Shown here: positions 1 through 5,629 of the stretch, one piece after another
Numbering within the stretch: the first letter of the stretch is position 1
Layout of the letters: every line of letters begins with the position of its first letter
From: Planctomycetota bacterium
GTDB taxonomy: Bacteria; Planctomycetota; Planctomycetia; Planctomycetales; Planctomycetaceae
Reading direction: 5' to 3'
DNA length: 6,626 nt
NCBI GenBank assembly: GCA_023429275.1
Contig: JAEYWB010000933.1
Coordinates: forward strand, 1 to 6,626
The notes under the pieces: model-generated
What the model was told of the DNA's origin: nothing
Databases searched by the model: none
The model's input: only the letters and a program-made list of their open reading frames with translations
Translations under genes and position numbers: made by a program

Positions 1-713
1 CGACGATCGACGTGACTCGCGGGGTTCTGCACGACCGGTGGGGGCTCGTCGTCGGGACCTCCGGATATCAGGAACGGAGCCTTCCCCCGTTGCCGAGCGC
101 CGTGACCGACGCCGGGGTCTTCCAGAACATCCTTCTCACCCGGTACGCGTGCGATCCGCAGTGGGTTCCGAAGCTCCTCGATCCGACCGCCGAGGAATTC
201 CGGACCCAGCTCCAGCACATCTGCAAGAGTGCCAATGCGACATCGCAGGTGGTCGTCTCCCTCTTCGGACACGCCCTCCTCAGCCCTGACAAGCAGCCGG
301 TCTTCGCCTTCCGGGATTTTCGAGCGGCCGACCCCGAAAAGACCGGCGTCCCGCTCGCCTGGATCGTCGAGCAGCTCGATGCGTGTCCCTCCGGGAGCAA
401 GTTGCTGCTGATCGACATCGGCGCGACCCAGCCGGGGCAGCCCTCTCTCGCTGACATGCTGAAGGCGGTTTACGCCCCTTCGCCGGGGACGACGGTCTTC
501 GGCCTCTCCGCGGCGCCGGAGGGAGCGATCCCCCCCACTCCCGAGAAGCAGGGGCTGCTGGCCCAGATCCTCTCCGCCGGCTACCAGGGTGCGGCCGACG
601 CGGATCGGAACCTCCGGATCACGGACGAAGAGCTCGCGAAGTGGGTCGAGACCGAGCTCGCCCGGTCTCCGGGAACGCTGGGAATCAAGTACGAATTCGT
701 GAAAGTGAAGTAG
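1..713 (+). CDS. Caspase-fold (peptidase C14-like) protein, catalytic Cys missing; 5' partial
   Basis: The reading frame is open to the left edge (first whole codon at 3), so this is the C-terminal part of a longer protein. GTG at 12 is a possible start, but no upstream DNA is available to judge it. From residue 10 of the GTG-numbered frame the order fits the p20 core of bacterial caspases: WGLVVGTSGY (first strand), LPPLPSAVTDAG (helix with the usual Asp-Ala), then VVVSLFGHA, where the family has a Gly-His-Gly; this His (codon 270-272) is kept. The strand that normally reads LLDACHSG reads LLLIDIGATQ, so the nucleophile Cys is Gly (codon 420-422) and the following His is Ala. The distal GAADADRNLRITDEEL matches the GxADxxxDGxxxxxEL segment common after the catalytic Cys in such proteins. 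I infer a proteolytically inactive pseudo-caspase, perhaps a scaffold or regulator. N-terminal domains and partner are unknown. Confidence 0.8.
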   Translation, partial: TIDVTRGVLHDRWGLVVGTSGYQERSLPPLPSAVTDAGVFQNILLTRYACDPQWVPKLLDPTAEEFRTQLQHICKSANATSQVVVSLFGHALLSPDKQPVFAFRDFRAADPEKTGVPLAWIVEQLDACPSGSKLLLIDIGATQPGQPSLADMLKAVYAPSPGTTVFGLSAAPEGAIPPTPEKQGLLAQILSAGYQGAADADRNLRITDEELAKWVETELARSPGTLGIKYEFVKVK

Positions 714-735
714 TTCCGTCGCTCGATCGTTCGCC

Positions 736-739
736 GAGG
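736..739 (+). promoter_or_regulatory. Ribosome binding site of the sulfatase gene
   Basis: GAGG lies 6 bases upstream of the ATG at 746. Together with the signal peptide that begins exactly at this ATG, it decides the start over the in-frame ATG at 641, which lies inside the preceding gene. Confidence 0.6.
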
Positions 740-745
740 CTCGCC

Positions 746-2350
746 ATGAGAACACTTTTTGCCACGCTGACGCTTCTTCTCGCACTCGGTGTCCGGCAAG
801 GGACGCTCCGAGCTGCCGAGCCGGCGCGGCCGAACATCCTGTTTATCTTCTCCGACGACCACGCGGAGCACGCCATCTCGGCGTACGGCTCAAAGGTGAA
901 CAAGACGCCGCATCTCGATCGTCTTGCCGCCGAAGGGGCGCGGTTCACGAACTCGTTCGTGACGAACTCAATCTGCACCCCCAGCCGCGCGACGCTGCTG
1001 ACGGGGCAGTATTCCCACCTCAACGGCGTTCCGGTCTTCAACCGCTTTGACGGCTCGCGCGACAATGTCGCGAAGCACCTGCAGGCGGGGGGCTACCACA
1101 CGGGGATGATCGGCAAGTGGCACCTCGGCTCCGACCCGACCGGCTTCGACCGCTGGATCGTCCTTCCCGGCCAGGGGGCGTACTGGAATCCGCAGTTCCT
1201 CGTCCCGGGACACAAGCTGAACATCGAGGGGCACTGCACCGACATCACCGGCGACCTCGGGGTCGAATTTCTGAAGACCCGTCCGCAGGAGAAGCCGTTC
1301 TTCCTGATGCTGCACCAGAAGGCCCCTCACCGCGCCTGGGAGCCGGATGAGCGGAACAAGGCCCTGTTCAAGGACCGCAAGATCCCCGAGCCGGACACGC
1401 TCTTTGACGACTACGCAACCCGCCCCGCAGCCCTTCCCGAGAACCAGCAGACTGTCGCCAGGGACCTGACCCGCCGCGACCTGAAGCTCGAGCCGCCGGC
1501 CGACCTCAAGGGCCCCGCCCGCAACCAGTGGCTCAACGAGAAGCCGACCGAAGTCGTCGTGGATGGGGAGACGCTCAGCGGTCGCAAGCTGACGGAATGG
1601 AAGTACCAGAGGTACATGAAGGACTACCTCGCGTGCGTCCAGGGGGTGGACGACAACGTCGGCAAGGTCCTCGACTACCTCGACGAGACCGGTCTCGCGA
1701 AGAACACGTACGTCATCTATTCCGCCGACAATGGCTGGTACCTCGGCGACCTGGGGATGTACGACAAGCGGTTCATGTACGAGCCCGGCCTGCGGGTGCC
1801 GCTCCTTGTGCGCGGCCCCGGGATCGAGAAGGGACTGACGCCTGACCAGTTCGTCTTGAACATCGATCTCGCTCCGACGTTCCTCGGTCTGGCCGGCCTC
1901 GAGATTCCCTCATCGATGCAGGGCCGCAGCCTCGCGCCGATCCTCCGCGGGGAGAAGCCCGCCGACTGGCGAACCTCGATCTACTACCGCTACTACCACG
2001 ACCCGGGGCATCACAACACCCGGGCTCATTACGGCGTTCGGACCGCGACGCACAAGCTGATCCACTACTGGAAGAAGGACGCCTACGAGCTCTTCGATCT
2101 GAAGAGCGATCCGACCGAACAGAAGAACCTGTTGTTCGGCGACGGGGCATCGAAAGATCCGCAGGTCGCGGCCCGGTTCGCGGAGCTCAAGAAAGAGATC
2201 GAACGCCTTCAGAAGGAGTTCCGCGACGACGGCCAGTATGCCGACCCGGCAACCTGGCCGAAGGAGGGTTCCGACGGACCGTTCAACGACAAGCAGCCTC
2301 TCGGCCGCAGGAACATCGCCGAGGCCGTCGCGGCCTCCAGGGCTCCGTAG
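746..2350 (+). CDS. Secreted sulfatase, family S1 (N-acetylglucosamine-6-sulfatase-like)
   Basis: The product (534 aa) hydrolyses sulfate esters, probably on a sulfated glycan outside the cytoplasm. Residues 1-24 form a signal peptide: MR, a Leu/Ala-rich core, cleavage near Ala23/Ala24. The mature chain opens with PNILFIFSDDH, giving metal ligands Asp37 and Asp38. CTPSR at 77-81 is the formylglycine signature, so Cys77 must be oxidised to formylglycine by a maturation enzyme not in this window. GKWHLG (Lys124, His126), QKAPHR (Lys192, His195), ADN (Asp328, Asn329) and Lys341 complete the usual active-site set. The segments AISAYG, NKTPHLDRLA, SFVTNSICTPSR, SHLNGV and DPTGFDRWIVLPGQG match the N-acetylglucosamine-6-sulfatase/mucin-desulfating branch (SulfAtlas S1_11 as I recall it). 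The C-terminal ELFDLKSDPTEQKNL is the common S1 tail. Length is normal. The sulfatase call is very firm; the substrate is inferred. Confidence 0.95.
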   Translation: MRTLFATLTLLLALGVRQGTLRAAEPARPNILFIFSDDHAEHAISAYGSKVNKTPHLDRLAAEGARFTNSFVTNSICTPSRATLLTGQYSHLNGVPVFNRFDGSRDNVAKHLQAGGYHTGMIGKWHLGSDPTGFDRWIVLPGQGAYWNPQFLVPGHKLNIEGHCTDITGDLGVEFLKTRPQEKPFFLMLHQKAPHRAWEPDERNKALFKDRKIPEPDTLFDDYATRPAALPENQQTVARDLTRRDLKLEPPADLKGPARNQWLNEKPTEVVVDGETLSGRKLTEWKYQRYMKDYLACVQGVDDNVGKVLDYLDETGLAKNTYVIYSADNGWYLGDLGMYDKRFMYEPGLRVPLLVRGPGIEKGLTPDQFVLNIDLAPTFLGLAGLEIPSSMQGRSLAPILRGEKPADWRTSIYYRYYHDPGHHNTRAHYGVRTATHKLIHYWKKDAYELFDLKSDPTEQKNLLFGDGASKDPQVAARFAELKKEIERLQKEFRDDGQYADPATWPKEGSDGPFNDKQPLGRRNIAEAVAASRAP

Positions 2351-2370
2351 AGCGACTTCGCAAGTCACTC
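2350..2370 (+). other. Small hairpin right after the sulfatase stop
   Basis: GACTT (2354-2358) pairs with AAGTC (2362-2366) around a CGC loop. Across one C-A mismatch the stem extends by GAG/CTC at 2350-2352 and 2368-2370. It begins at the last base of the stop codon. No T-run follows, so it is a weak terminator or mRNA 3'-end candidate at best. The rest of the 71-bp gap before the methyltransferase shows nothing clear. Confidence 0.25.
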
Positions 2371-2421
2371 GACCCTCATCCACGCTTTCTCCTCCCGCTG
2401 ACGATCGAATCGCTCTCCGAC

Positions 2422-3435
2422 ATGCCCCACTCCTCGCTGTATGACGTCGGGGTCGAGGAGATCGTTCCGGAACTCGCCGGGAATCCCTCACCCGCGTGCC
2501 CGGTCTGCCGCGACATCGGCTCGCGGCCGCGGTTCCGAATTGAGGGGCTTGAAAGCGTCATCCGCGAGTGTCCTCGCTGCGAGCTCGGATGGATGGACCC
2601 GCTGCCGCCGCCGGAGCTCCTCGCTTCGTTCTACCCTTCTCATTACTACGGCGAGGACGGCAGCAAGTTCCGCGGCGGAATCGAGCCGGTGCTCCGCCTG
2701 GTCGGCTCGCGGCGGCTCCGGTTCATTACCTCGCATCTTCCTCGCGGCGCGGCCGTCCTCGACGTCGGCTGCGGACGCGGGGTTCTGCTGGGCGAGCTGG
2801 CTAACCGGGGCTACCGTGTCTTCGGGACCGAGCGCTCTCCGGACGCCGCCCGGGGGGCCGATCCGAGAGCCGAGATCCGCTTCGGCGAGACGCTCCGCGA
2901 CGCGGCGTTTGACGCGGACTTCTTCGACCAGGTCATCATCTGGCATGTCTTCGAGCATCTGCCCGATCCGATCGAGACGCTGCGGGAAGTCCACCGCATC
3001 CTGAAGCCGGGAGGGTCGGTCATCATCGCCGTCCCGAACTTTTCGAGCTGGCAGGCCCGCTGGTCCGGTGCGGACTGGTTTCACCTCGACCCGCCGAGGC
3101 ACCTCTATCACTTCTCGACCGACTCGCTGACCCGCCTTCTCGATCAGTGCGGGTTCGTCCTGAAGAGCTGGCACCACTTTTCGCTTCGCCAGAATCCGTT
3201 CGGCTGGGTGCAGAGCTTTCTCAACCGCGTCTGCCGTGAGCCTCGGAACAGCCTGTATTCGTGGCTTCTCCAGGGGGGACGCGAAGCGGGGGTGCGAACA
3301 CCGGTCGGCCGACGGATCCGTCATCTCCTGGAGTTCTTCGTGGGGATGCCCCCGGCGACGCTGCTCGAGGTCGTGGCGGCCGCGTTCCGCCGGGGGGCGA
3401 CAGTGCACCTCATCGCGACCAAGCCGCCGGAGTGA
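2422..3435 (+). CDS. Class I SAM-dependent methyltransferase with N-terminal Cys4 zinc module
   Basis: The product (337 aa) is a Methyltransf_23-type protein. An N-terminal module holds two CxxC pairs, Cys26/Cys29 (CPVC) and Cys50/Cys53 (CPRC), expected to bind one zinc ion, and is followed by the conserved Pro and Tyr-rich stretch DPLPPPELLASFYPSHYYG. The Rossmann core starts with VLDVGCGRG (112-120), the glycine-rich SAM-binding motif I. WHVFEHLPDP (from 174) is the post-motif typical of this group, and RILKPGG (192-198) follows. After it come VPNFSSW and FHLDPPRHLYHF, frequent in methyltransferases found in surface-polysaccharide and lipid gene clusters. The C-terminal third is hydrophobic and may touch the membrane. 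The acceptor substrate cannot be read from sequence; a sugar or small lipid-linked molecule is a guess. The start is the first ATG of the frame; no clear Shine-Dalgarno precedes it, so translation may be weak or leader-independent of SD. Confidence 0.9.
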   Translation: MPHSSLYDVGVEEIVPELAGNPSPACPVCRDIGSRPRFRIEGLESVIRECPRCELGWMDPLPPPELLASFYPSHYYGEDGSKFRGGIEPVLRLVGSRRLRFITSHLPRGAAVLDVGCGRGVLLGELANRGYRVFGTERSPDAARGADPRAEIRFGETLRDAAFDADFFDQVIIWHVFEHLPDPIETLREVHRILKPGGSVIIAVPNFSSWQARWSGADWFHLDPPRHLYHFSTDSLTRLLDQCGFVLKSWHHFSLRQNPFGWVQSFLNRVCREPRNSLYSWLLQGGREAGVRTPVGRRIRHLLEFFVGMPPATLLEVVAAAFRRGATVHLIATKPPE

Positions 3436-3486
3436 TGAGGCTCCGATCCGACTCGCGAAGGGTGCATGCGGCTGACGACCTCGCAG

Positions 3487-4581
3487 CTACGCCCCCTGGT
3501 GAGCAGGGAAGTCGGTGTAGCCCTGGGCTCCGCTGCGGGCGTACCAGGTCTCCATCGGAGCGTCGATTAGCGGCCAGCCGTTCCGGATCCGTTCGACCAG
3601 GTCGGGGTTGCCGATATAGGGACGGCCAAACGCGATGAGGTCGGCATTGCCGGCGGCGATCGCGGCCGCGGCTGTCTCGCCGGTGTAGCCGCCGTTCCCC
3701 ATCAGCGGGCCGTCAAAGATCTTGCGGAACTCCGCAAGGGTCATCGGTTCTCCGAAGCCATGGAATCCGAAGACCGGGTTGTCGAAGACGTGGAGGTAGG
3801 CGAGGCCGAACTTGTTCAGCTCGCGGGCCGCGTACGTGAACTGCTCGCGGAAGTCCGGCGAGCCCATGTCGTTGTAGATGCCGTTCGGAGCGAGGCGGAC
3901 ACCGACCCGATCTGCTCCGAAGACCGAGGCGACCGCCGTCGTGACTTCACCGAGCAGCCGGTAGCGGTTCTCGATCGAGCCGCCGTAGAGGTCGGTGCGG
4001 TGGTTCGTCTTCGACTGGAGGAACTGGTCGATCAGGTAGCCGTTCGCGGCGTGGATCTCGACGCCGTCGAACCCGGCACGCTTCGCCCGCTCGGTCGCCA
4101 GGCGGTAATCCTCGACGACGCGGGGGATCTCGGCGGTTTCGAGCGCCCGCGGGACTTCGAAGTCTTCCTTCTTCCCATTCGGCGTATGGATCTGGTCCCC
4201 CTGAATCGCGATCGCCGAGGGGGCCACCGGGAGCGATCCGCGGTGAAAACTGCTGTGGGAGGAGCGGCCCATGTGCCAGAGCTGCAGGAAGATCTTCGAT
4301 CCCTTCGCGTGAACCGCCTCGACCACGGGCCGCCAGCCCGCCTCCATGGCGTCGGTGTAGATCCCCGGCGAGTCGACCCAGCCGTTCGCCTCCGGGGAGA
4401 TCGTGGTCGCCTCGGAGATCAGCAGCCCCGCCGAGCTCCGCTGGGCGTAGTACTCGGCCATCACGGCGTTCGGAATCCGCTCGGCCCCGGCCCGGTTGCG
4501 GGTCAGCGGGGCGAGGACAACGCGGTTGGGAAGCGTGAGGTCTTGCATCTGGAACGGCGTGAAAAGCGATTCGATCGACAT
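3487..4581 (-). CDS. Alkene reductase, Old Yellow Enzyme family (NemA-like)
   Basis: The product (364 aa) is an FMN-dependent TIM-barrel ene-reductase that uses NAD(P)H to reduce activated C=C bonds, nitro compounds or quinone-like electrophiles in the cytoplasm. Visible motifs in order: LFTPFQMQDLTLPNRVV at the N-terminus, PLTRNR (Thr27 near the flavin), QLWHMGR (Gln100 to Arg106), HAANGYLIDQFL with the substrate-binding pair His177/Asn180 and the proton-donor position Tyr182, then TDLYGGSIENR, and the C-terminal phosphate-binding MGNGGY plus AFGRPYIGNPDL. Length equals the family norm. A GTG three codons upstream (4590) keeps the frame, but the ATG at 4581 begins MSIESLFTPF, the usual N-terminus, and is preferred; neither start has a good Shine-Dalgarno. 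It is the last gene of the minus-strand cluster and converges on the methyltransferase with a 51-bp gap. Natural substrate unknown. Confidence 0.95.
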   Translation of the reverse strand: MSIESLFTPFQMQDLTLPNRVVLAPLTRNRAGAERIPNAVMAEYYAQRSSAGLLISEATTISPEANGWVDSPGIYTDAMEAGWRPVVEAVHAKGSKIFLQLWHMGRSSHSSFHRGSLPVAPSAIAIQGDQIHTPNGKKEDFEVPRALETAEIPRVVEDYRLATERAKRAGFDGVEIHAANGYLIDQFLQSKTNHRTDLYGGSIENRYRLLGEVTTAVASVFGADRVGVRLAPNGIYNDMGSPDFREQFTYAARELNKFGLAYLHVFDNPVFGFHGFGEPMTLAEFRKIFDGPLMGNGGYTGETAAAAIAAGNADLIAFGRPYIGNPDLVERIRNGWPLIDAPMETWYARSGAQGYTDFPAHQGA

Positions 4582-4672
4582 CGGCAGCACTCAGGGAAAG
4601 ATGGAGAGGAAGTTGATTGCCTATTGGGAGTCGGACTTGTCTTTGCGTGTCAGCCTCAGAGCCGGCGATTCC

Positions 4673-4692
4673 AGTCCCGCCAGGGACGGAAG
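4673..4692 (+). repeat. Copy A of 20-base palindromic repeat
   Basis: The sequence fits AGTCCCGYCAGGGACGRAAG. An internal stem GTCCC/GGGAC surrounds a 4-base loop, and a purine-rich tail follows. It lies in direct orientation relative to copy B and differs from it by two bases. Confidence 0.8.
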
Positions 4693-4695
4693 GAA

Positions 4696-4718
4696 GTAGC
4701 CCCCCGTGCAACGGGGGG
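4696..4718 (+). repeat. GTAG-headed hairpin (REP-like element)
   Basis: GTAG at 4696-4699 is followed at once by a perfect 8-bp stem, CCCCCCGT (4700-4707) with ACGGGGGG (4711-4718), around a GCA loop. A GTAG tetranucleotide at the foot of a palindrome is the classic layout of REP sequences mobilised by RAYT (REP-associated tyrosine transposase, TnpA_REP) enzymes. No such transposase is in this window, so membership of a REP family is inferred from shape only. Confidence 0.55.
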
Positions 4719-4738
4719 ATCGCGGCACAAGAAGCGGA

Positions 4739-4811
4739 AGAGTCCCGTCAGGGACGAAAGAGGAATCACTGCACGCCAGTAAGCTGATTCTTTCGTCCCT
4801 GGCGGGACTCT
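4739..4811. repeat. Inverted pair of the 20-base repeat (copies B and C)
   Basis: Copy B (4741-4760, + orientation) and copy C (4790-4809, - orientation) pair over 22 bases (4739-4760 with 4790-4811), with a single difference that becomes a G-U wobble in the + strand RNA. Inside, AATCA (4764-4768) can pair with TGATT (4785-4789), lengthening the stem across an AGG bulge. Any transcript running from doxX toward the alkene reductase would fold this into a very stable hairpin, which could block RNA decay, attenuate, or terminate. No T-run follows on either strand, so a simple intrinsic terminator is not shown. Confidence 0.8.
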
Positions 4812-4863
4812 CCGATTACGAATTCCGTCATCTGATGGTGATTCGCTCAGCCGGGGCGCCCTT

Positions 4864-4913
4864 GCGGAGCGCGGCTGCGAGCGGAGTCCGCCGATTGCAG
4901 GACCACGCTCCGC
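4864..4913. repeat. GC-rich nested palindrome downstream of doxX
   Basis: GCGGAGCG (4864-4871) is the exact reverse complement of CGCTCCGC (4906-4913). Inside, CTGC (4875-4878) pairs with GCAG (4897-4900), and GCGGA (4881-4885) faces TCCGC (4887-4891). It lies just past the doxX stop in the direction of transcription and overlaps the left end of the 36-base element. It could act as a 3'-end structure; there is no T-run. Confidence 0.5.
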
Positions 4914-4941
4914 TAGCGCGTCGCGGCTAAACGATCTGATC
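4906..4941 (-). repeat. 36-base element, copy 1, overlapping the end of doxX
   Basis: By direct comparison it agrees with 5479-5514 at 30 of 36 positions in the same orientation. Its right 15 bases (4927-4941) encode Asp-Gln-Ile-Val and the stop codon of doxX, so the coding end lies inside the repeat. The core shared by both copies is GCGCGTCGC followed, after variable bases, by TAAACG. Confidence 0.7.
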
Positions 4942-5364
4942 TGCGGGCACGGCGGCCCCTCTGCGATTGTCGAGGCTCATCGGTCCAGGACCGACGGCCA
5001 TGAGGAAGATCATCGTCCCCATCATCGACAGGTTCTTCATGAACTGGATCATCTGCATCTGTTGCTCCTGGCCTTCAAGCTTCCAGAACGCGTGGAAGTA
5101 GTAGGTCGCGAGAGCCAGGAACACGAGCAGCAGAGAGGCTCCGAACCGGGCGTGATAGCCGAGGACGATCAGGACGCTCCCCGTGATGAGGAACAGGATC
5201 GCCCCGGCCAGGAGGATCTGCGGCGAGGGGACCCCCGCGGACTGCATGTAGCCGACGACTCCCTGGAAATTCGGGATCTTGTTGCCGACGGCGCTCATCA
5301 GAAAAATCGTGACGATCAGGATTCGGCCCAGGAGGGCGGAGAGACCTTGCAATAGGTTGGACAT
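4927..5364 (-). CDS. DoxX-family membrane protein
   Basis: The product (145 aa) is a small inner-membrane protein with four predicted hydrophobic helices at about residues 8-26, 50-68, 74-91 and 107-124. The N-terminal GRILIVTIFLMSAVGNKIPNF, the short link with GVP, and the last helix ending in GPGPMSLD are the usual DoxX layout and length. Members are found beside redox and thiol-stress genes; the biochemical role of most is unknown, and the quinol-oxidase subunit name comes from archaeal relatives. The ATG at 5364 is chosen because AAGG (5370-5373) sits 5 bases upstream and MSNLLQGL leads straight into helix 1; the frame stays open to a TTG at 5445, but the extra residues are not membrane-like. 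The final residues GAAVPADQIV extend past the usual end, and DQIV plus the stop lie in a repeat element. Confidence 0.88.
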   Translation of the reverse strand: MSNLLQGLSALLGRILIVTIFLMSAVGNKIPNFQGVVGYMQSAGVPSPQILLAGAILFLITGSVLIVLGYHARFGASLLLVFLALATYYFHAFWKLEGQEQQMQMIQFMKNLSMMGTMIFLMAVGPGPMSLDNRRGAAVPADQIV

Positions 5365-5369
5365 GATGA

Positions 5370-5373
5370 CCTT
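5370..5373 (-). promoter_or_regulatory. Ribosome binding site of doxX
   Basis: AAGG on the minus strand, 5 bases before the ATG at 5364. It supports this start over the longer TTG-started frame. Confidence 0.5.
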
Positions 5374-5389
5374 GGGCGAAGGGTGAGTG

Positions 5390-5407
5390 CGGACAGCGGA
5401 CTGTCCG
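5390..5407. promoter_or_regulatory. Perfect dyad upstream of doxX, possible operator
   Basis: CGGACAG (5390-5396) and CTGTCCG (5401-5407) are exact reverse complements around a 4-base centre, 25 bases before the doxX start. The size and position suit a dimeric repressor site or a leader hairpin. No promoter boxes are clear enough to call, and no regulator gene is in the window. It is not repeated upstream of the other cluster genes, as far as I can see. Confidence 0.3.
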
Positions 5408-5464
5408 GGTGACCGTTGAGCCGCGACGCGCCAGCATGGCGACAAACGTGAAAGGGAATGACCA

Positions 5465-5514
5465 GGCGACGCTCGGCGCGCTCCGCAGGCGCGTCGCCGT
5501 TAAACGGTCCGATC
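5465..5514 (-). repeat. 36-base element, copy 2, with an 8-bp stem
   Basis: Copy 2 of the element at 4906-4941 occupies 5479-5514 in the same orientation, with 30 of 36 bases identical. Read on the minus strand it also contains a DxxV-stop string (GAT CGG ACC GTT TAA), parallel to the DQIV-stop of doxX. An overlapping stem, GGCGACGC (5465-5472) with GCGTCGCC (5491-5498), extends it to the left. It lies between pirin and doxX, so the two copies bracket doxX. Confidence 0.6.
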
Positions 5515-5525
5515 AGAATGGGTCT

Positions 5526-5576
5526 CCCGGATCGGCGGAGAGGGAGTGATTGCTCTCCTCTCCGCCGTGATCCGGG
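5526..5576. repeat. Large imperfect hairpin between pirin and doxX
   Basis: CCCGGATC (5526-5533) pairs with GATCCGGG (5569-5576). Then GGCGGAGAGG (5534-5543) pairs with CCTCTCCGCC (5557-5566) past a GT bulge, and GAG/CTC closes over a TGATTG loop with one bulged T. That is about 21 base pairs in total. It lies 54 bases downstream of the pirin stop. No T-run follows on the minus strand, so a role as an intrinsic terminator is possible but not supported by the usual tail. Confidence 0.65.
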
Positions 5577-5600
5577 GCCCCCACACGGCAGATCTTCAGG

Positions 5601-5617
5601 GCCGGCGCCGAGCCGGC
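5601..5617. other. Short GC hairpin after the pirin stop
   Basis: GCCGGC (5601-5606) and GCCGGC (5612-5617) pair as a 6-bp stem over a 5-base loop, 12 bases past the pirin stop on the minus strand. No T-run follows it. With the larger hairpin at 5526-5576 it may define the pirin mRNA end. Confidence 0.35.
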
Positions 5618-5629
5618 GGATCAGCGGCC

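Larger units (their letters stand above)
4582..4926. other. 345-bp intergenic region filled with palindromic repeats
   Basis: This gap separates the doxX stop from the alkene reductase start, both on the minus strand. I see no convincing gene in it. From the doxX side it holds the first copy of a 36-base element that runs into doxX (4906-4941), a GC-rich palindromic block (4864-4913), an AT-richer stretch (about 4812-4855) with nothing recognisable, an inverted repeat pair (4739-4811), a GTAG hairpin (4696-4718), one more direct copy of the 20-base element (4673-4692), and about 90 bases of unremarkable leader before the reductase. Its length and content argue that the reductase could be separately transcribed or post-transcriptionally insulated. 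Confidence 0.75.

Noticed and set aside
12..713. EF-hand calcium site at DADRNLRITDEE near the end of the caspase-like protein
   Set aside because: The spacing resembles an EF-hand loop, but the central Gly is Leu and the same acidic stretch is a standard part of bacterial caspase domains, so calcium binding is not supported.
641..745. N-terminal extension of the sulfatase to the ATG at 641
   Set aside because: It would overlap the preceding gene by 73 bases and bury the signal peptide; the ATG at 746 has a GAGG at proper spacing and starts the signal peptide directly.
2488..3408. A 306-codon open frame on the - strand opposite the methyltransferase
   Set aside because: Low-complexity charged product, fully overlapped by a gene with clear SAM-binding and zinc motifs.
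3436..3486. Bidirectional terminator between the converging methyltransferase and alkene reductase
   Set aside because: I could find no stem longer than about four pairs without bulges and no T-run on either strand.
4582..4670. Promoter for the alkene reductase (a CTGACA string on the minus strand as a -35 box)
   Set aside because: No matching -10 box lies at 16-18 bases; with no knowledge of this organism's sigma consensus the match is not meaningful.
3760..4782. A long open frame (340 codons) on the + strand opposite the alkene reductase
   Set aside because: Its product is Arg/Asp/Val-rich with no recognisable motif, and it mirrors a firmly identified gene; long antisense frames are expected in GC-rich DNA.
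4673..4809. CRISPR-like array
   Set aside because: Only three copies, one inverted, with unequal spacing (48 and 29 bases) and no cas genes.
4706..4930. A 74-codon open frame on the + strand in the repeat-filled gap
   Set aside because: It is made almost entirely of palindromic repeat DNA and starts inside a hairpin; no ribosome binding site or known domain.
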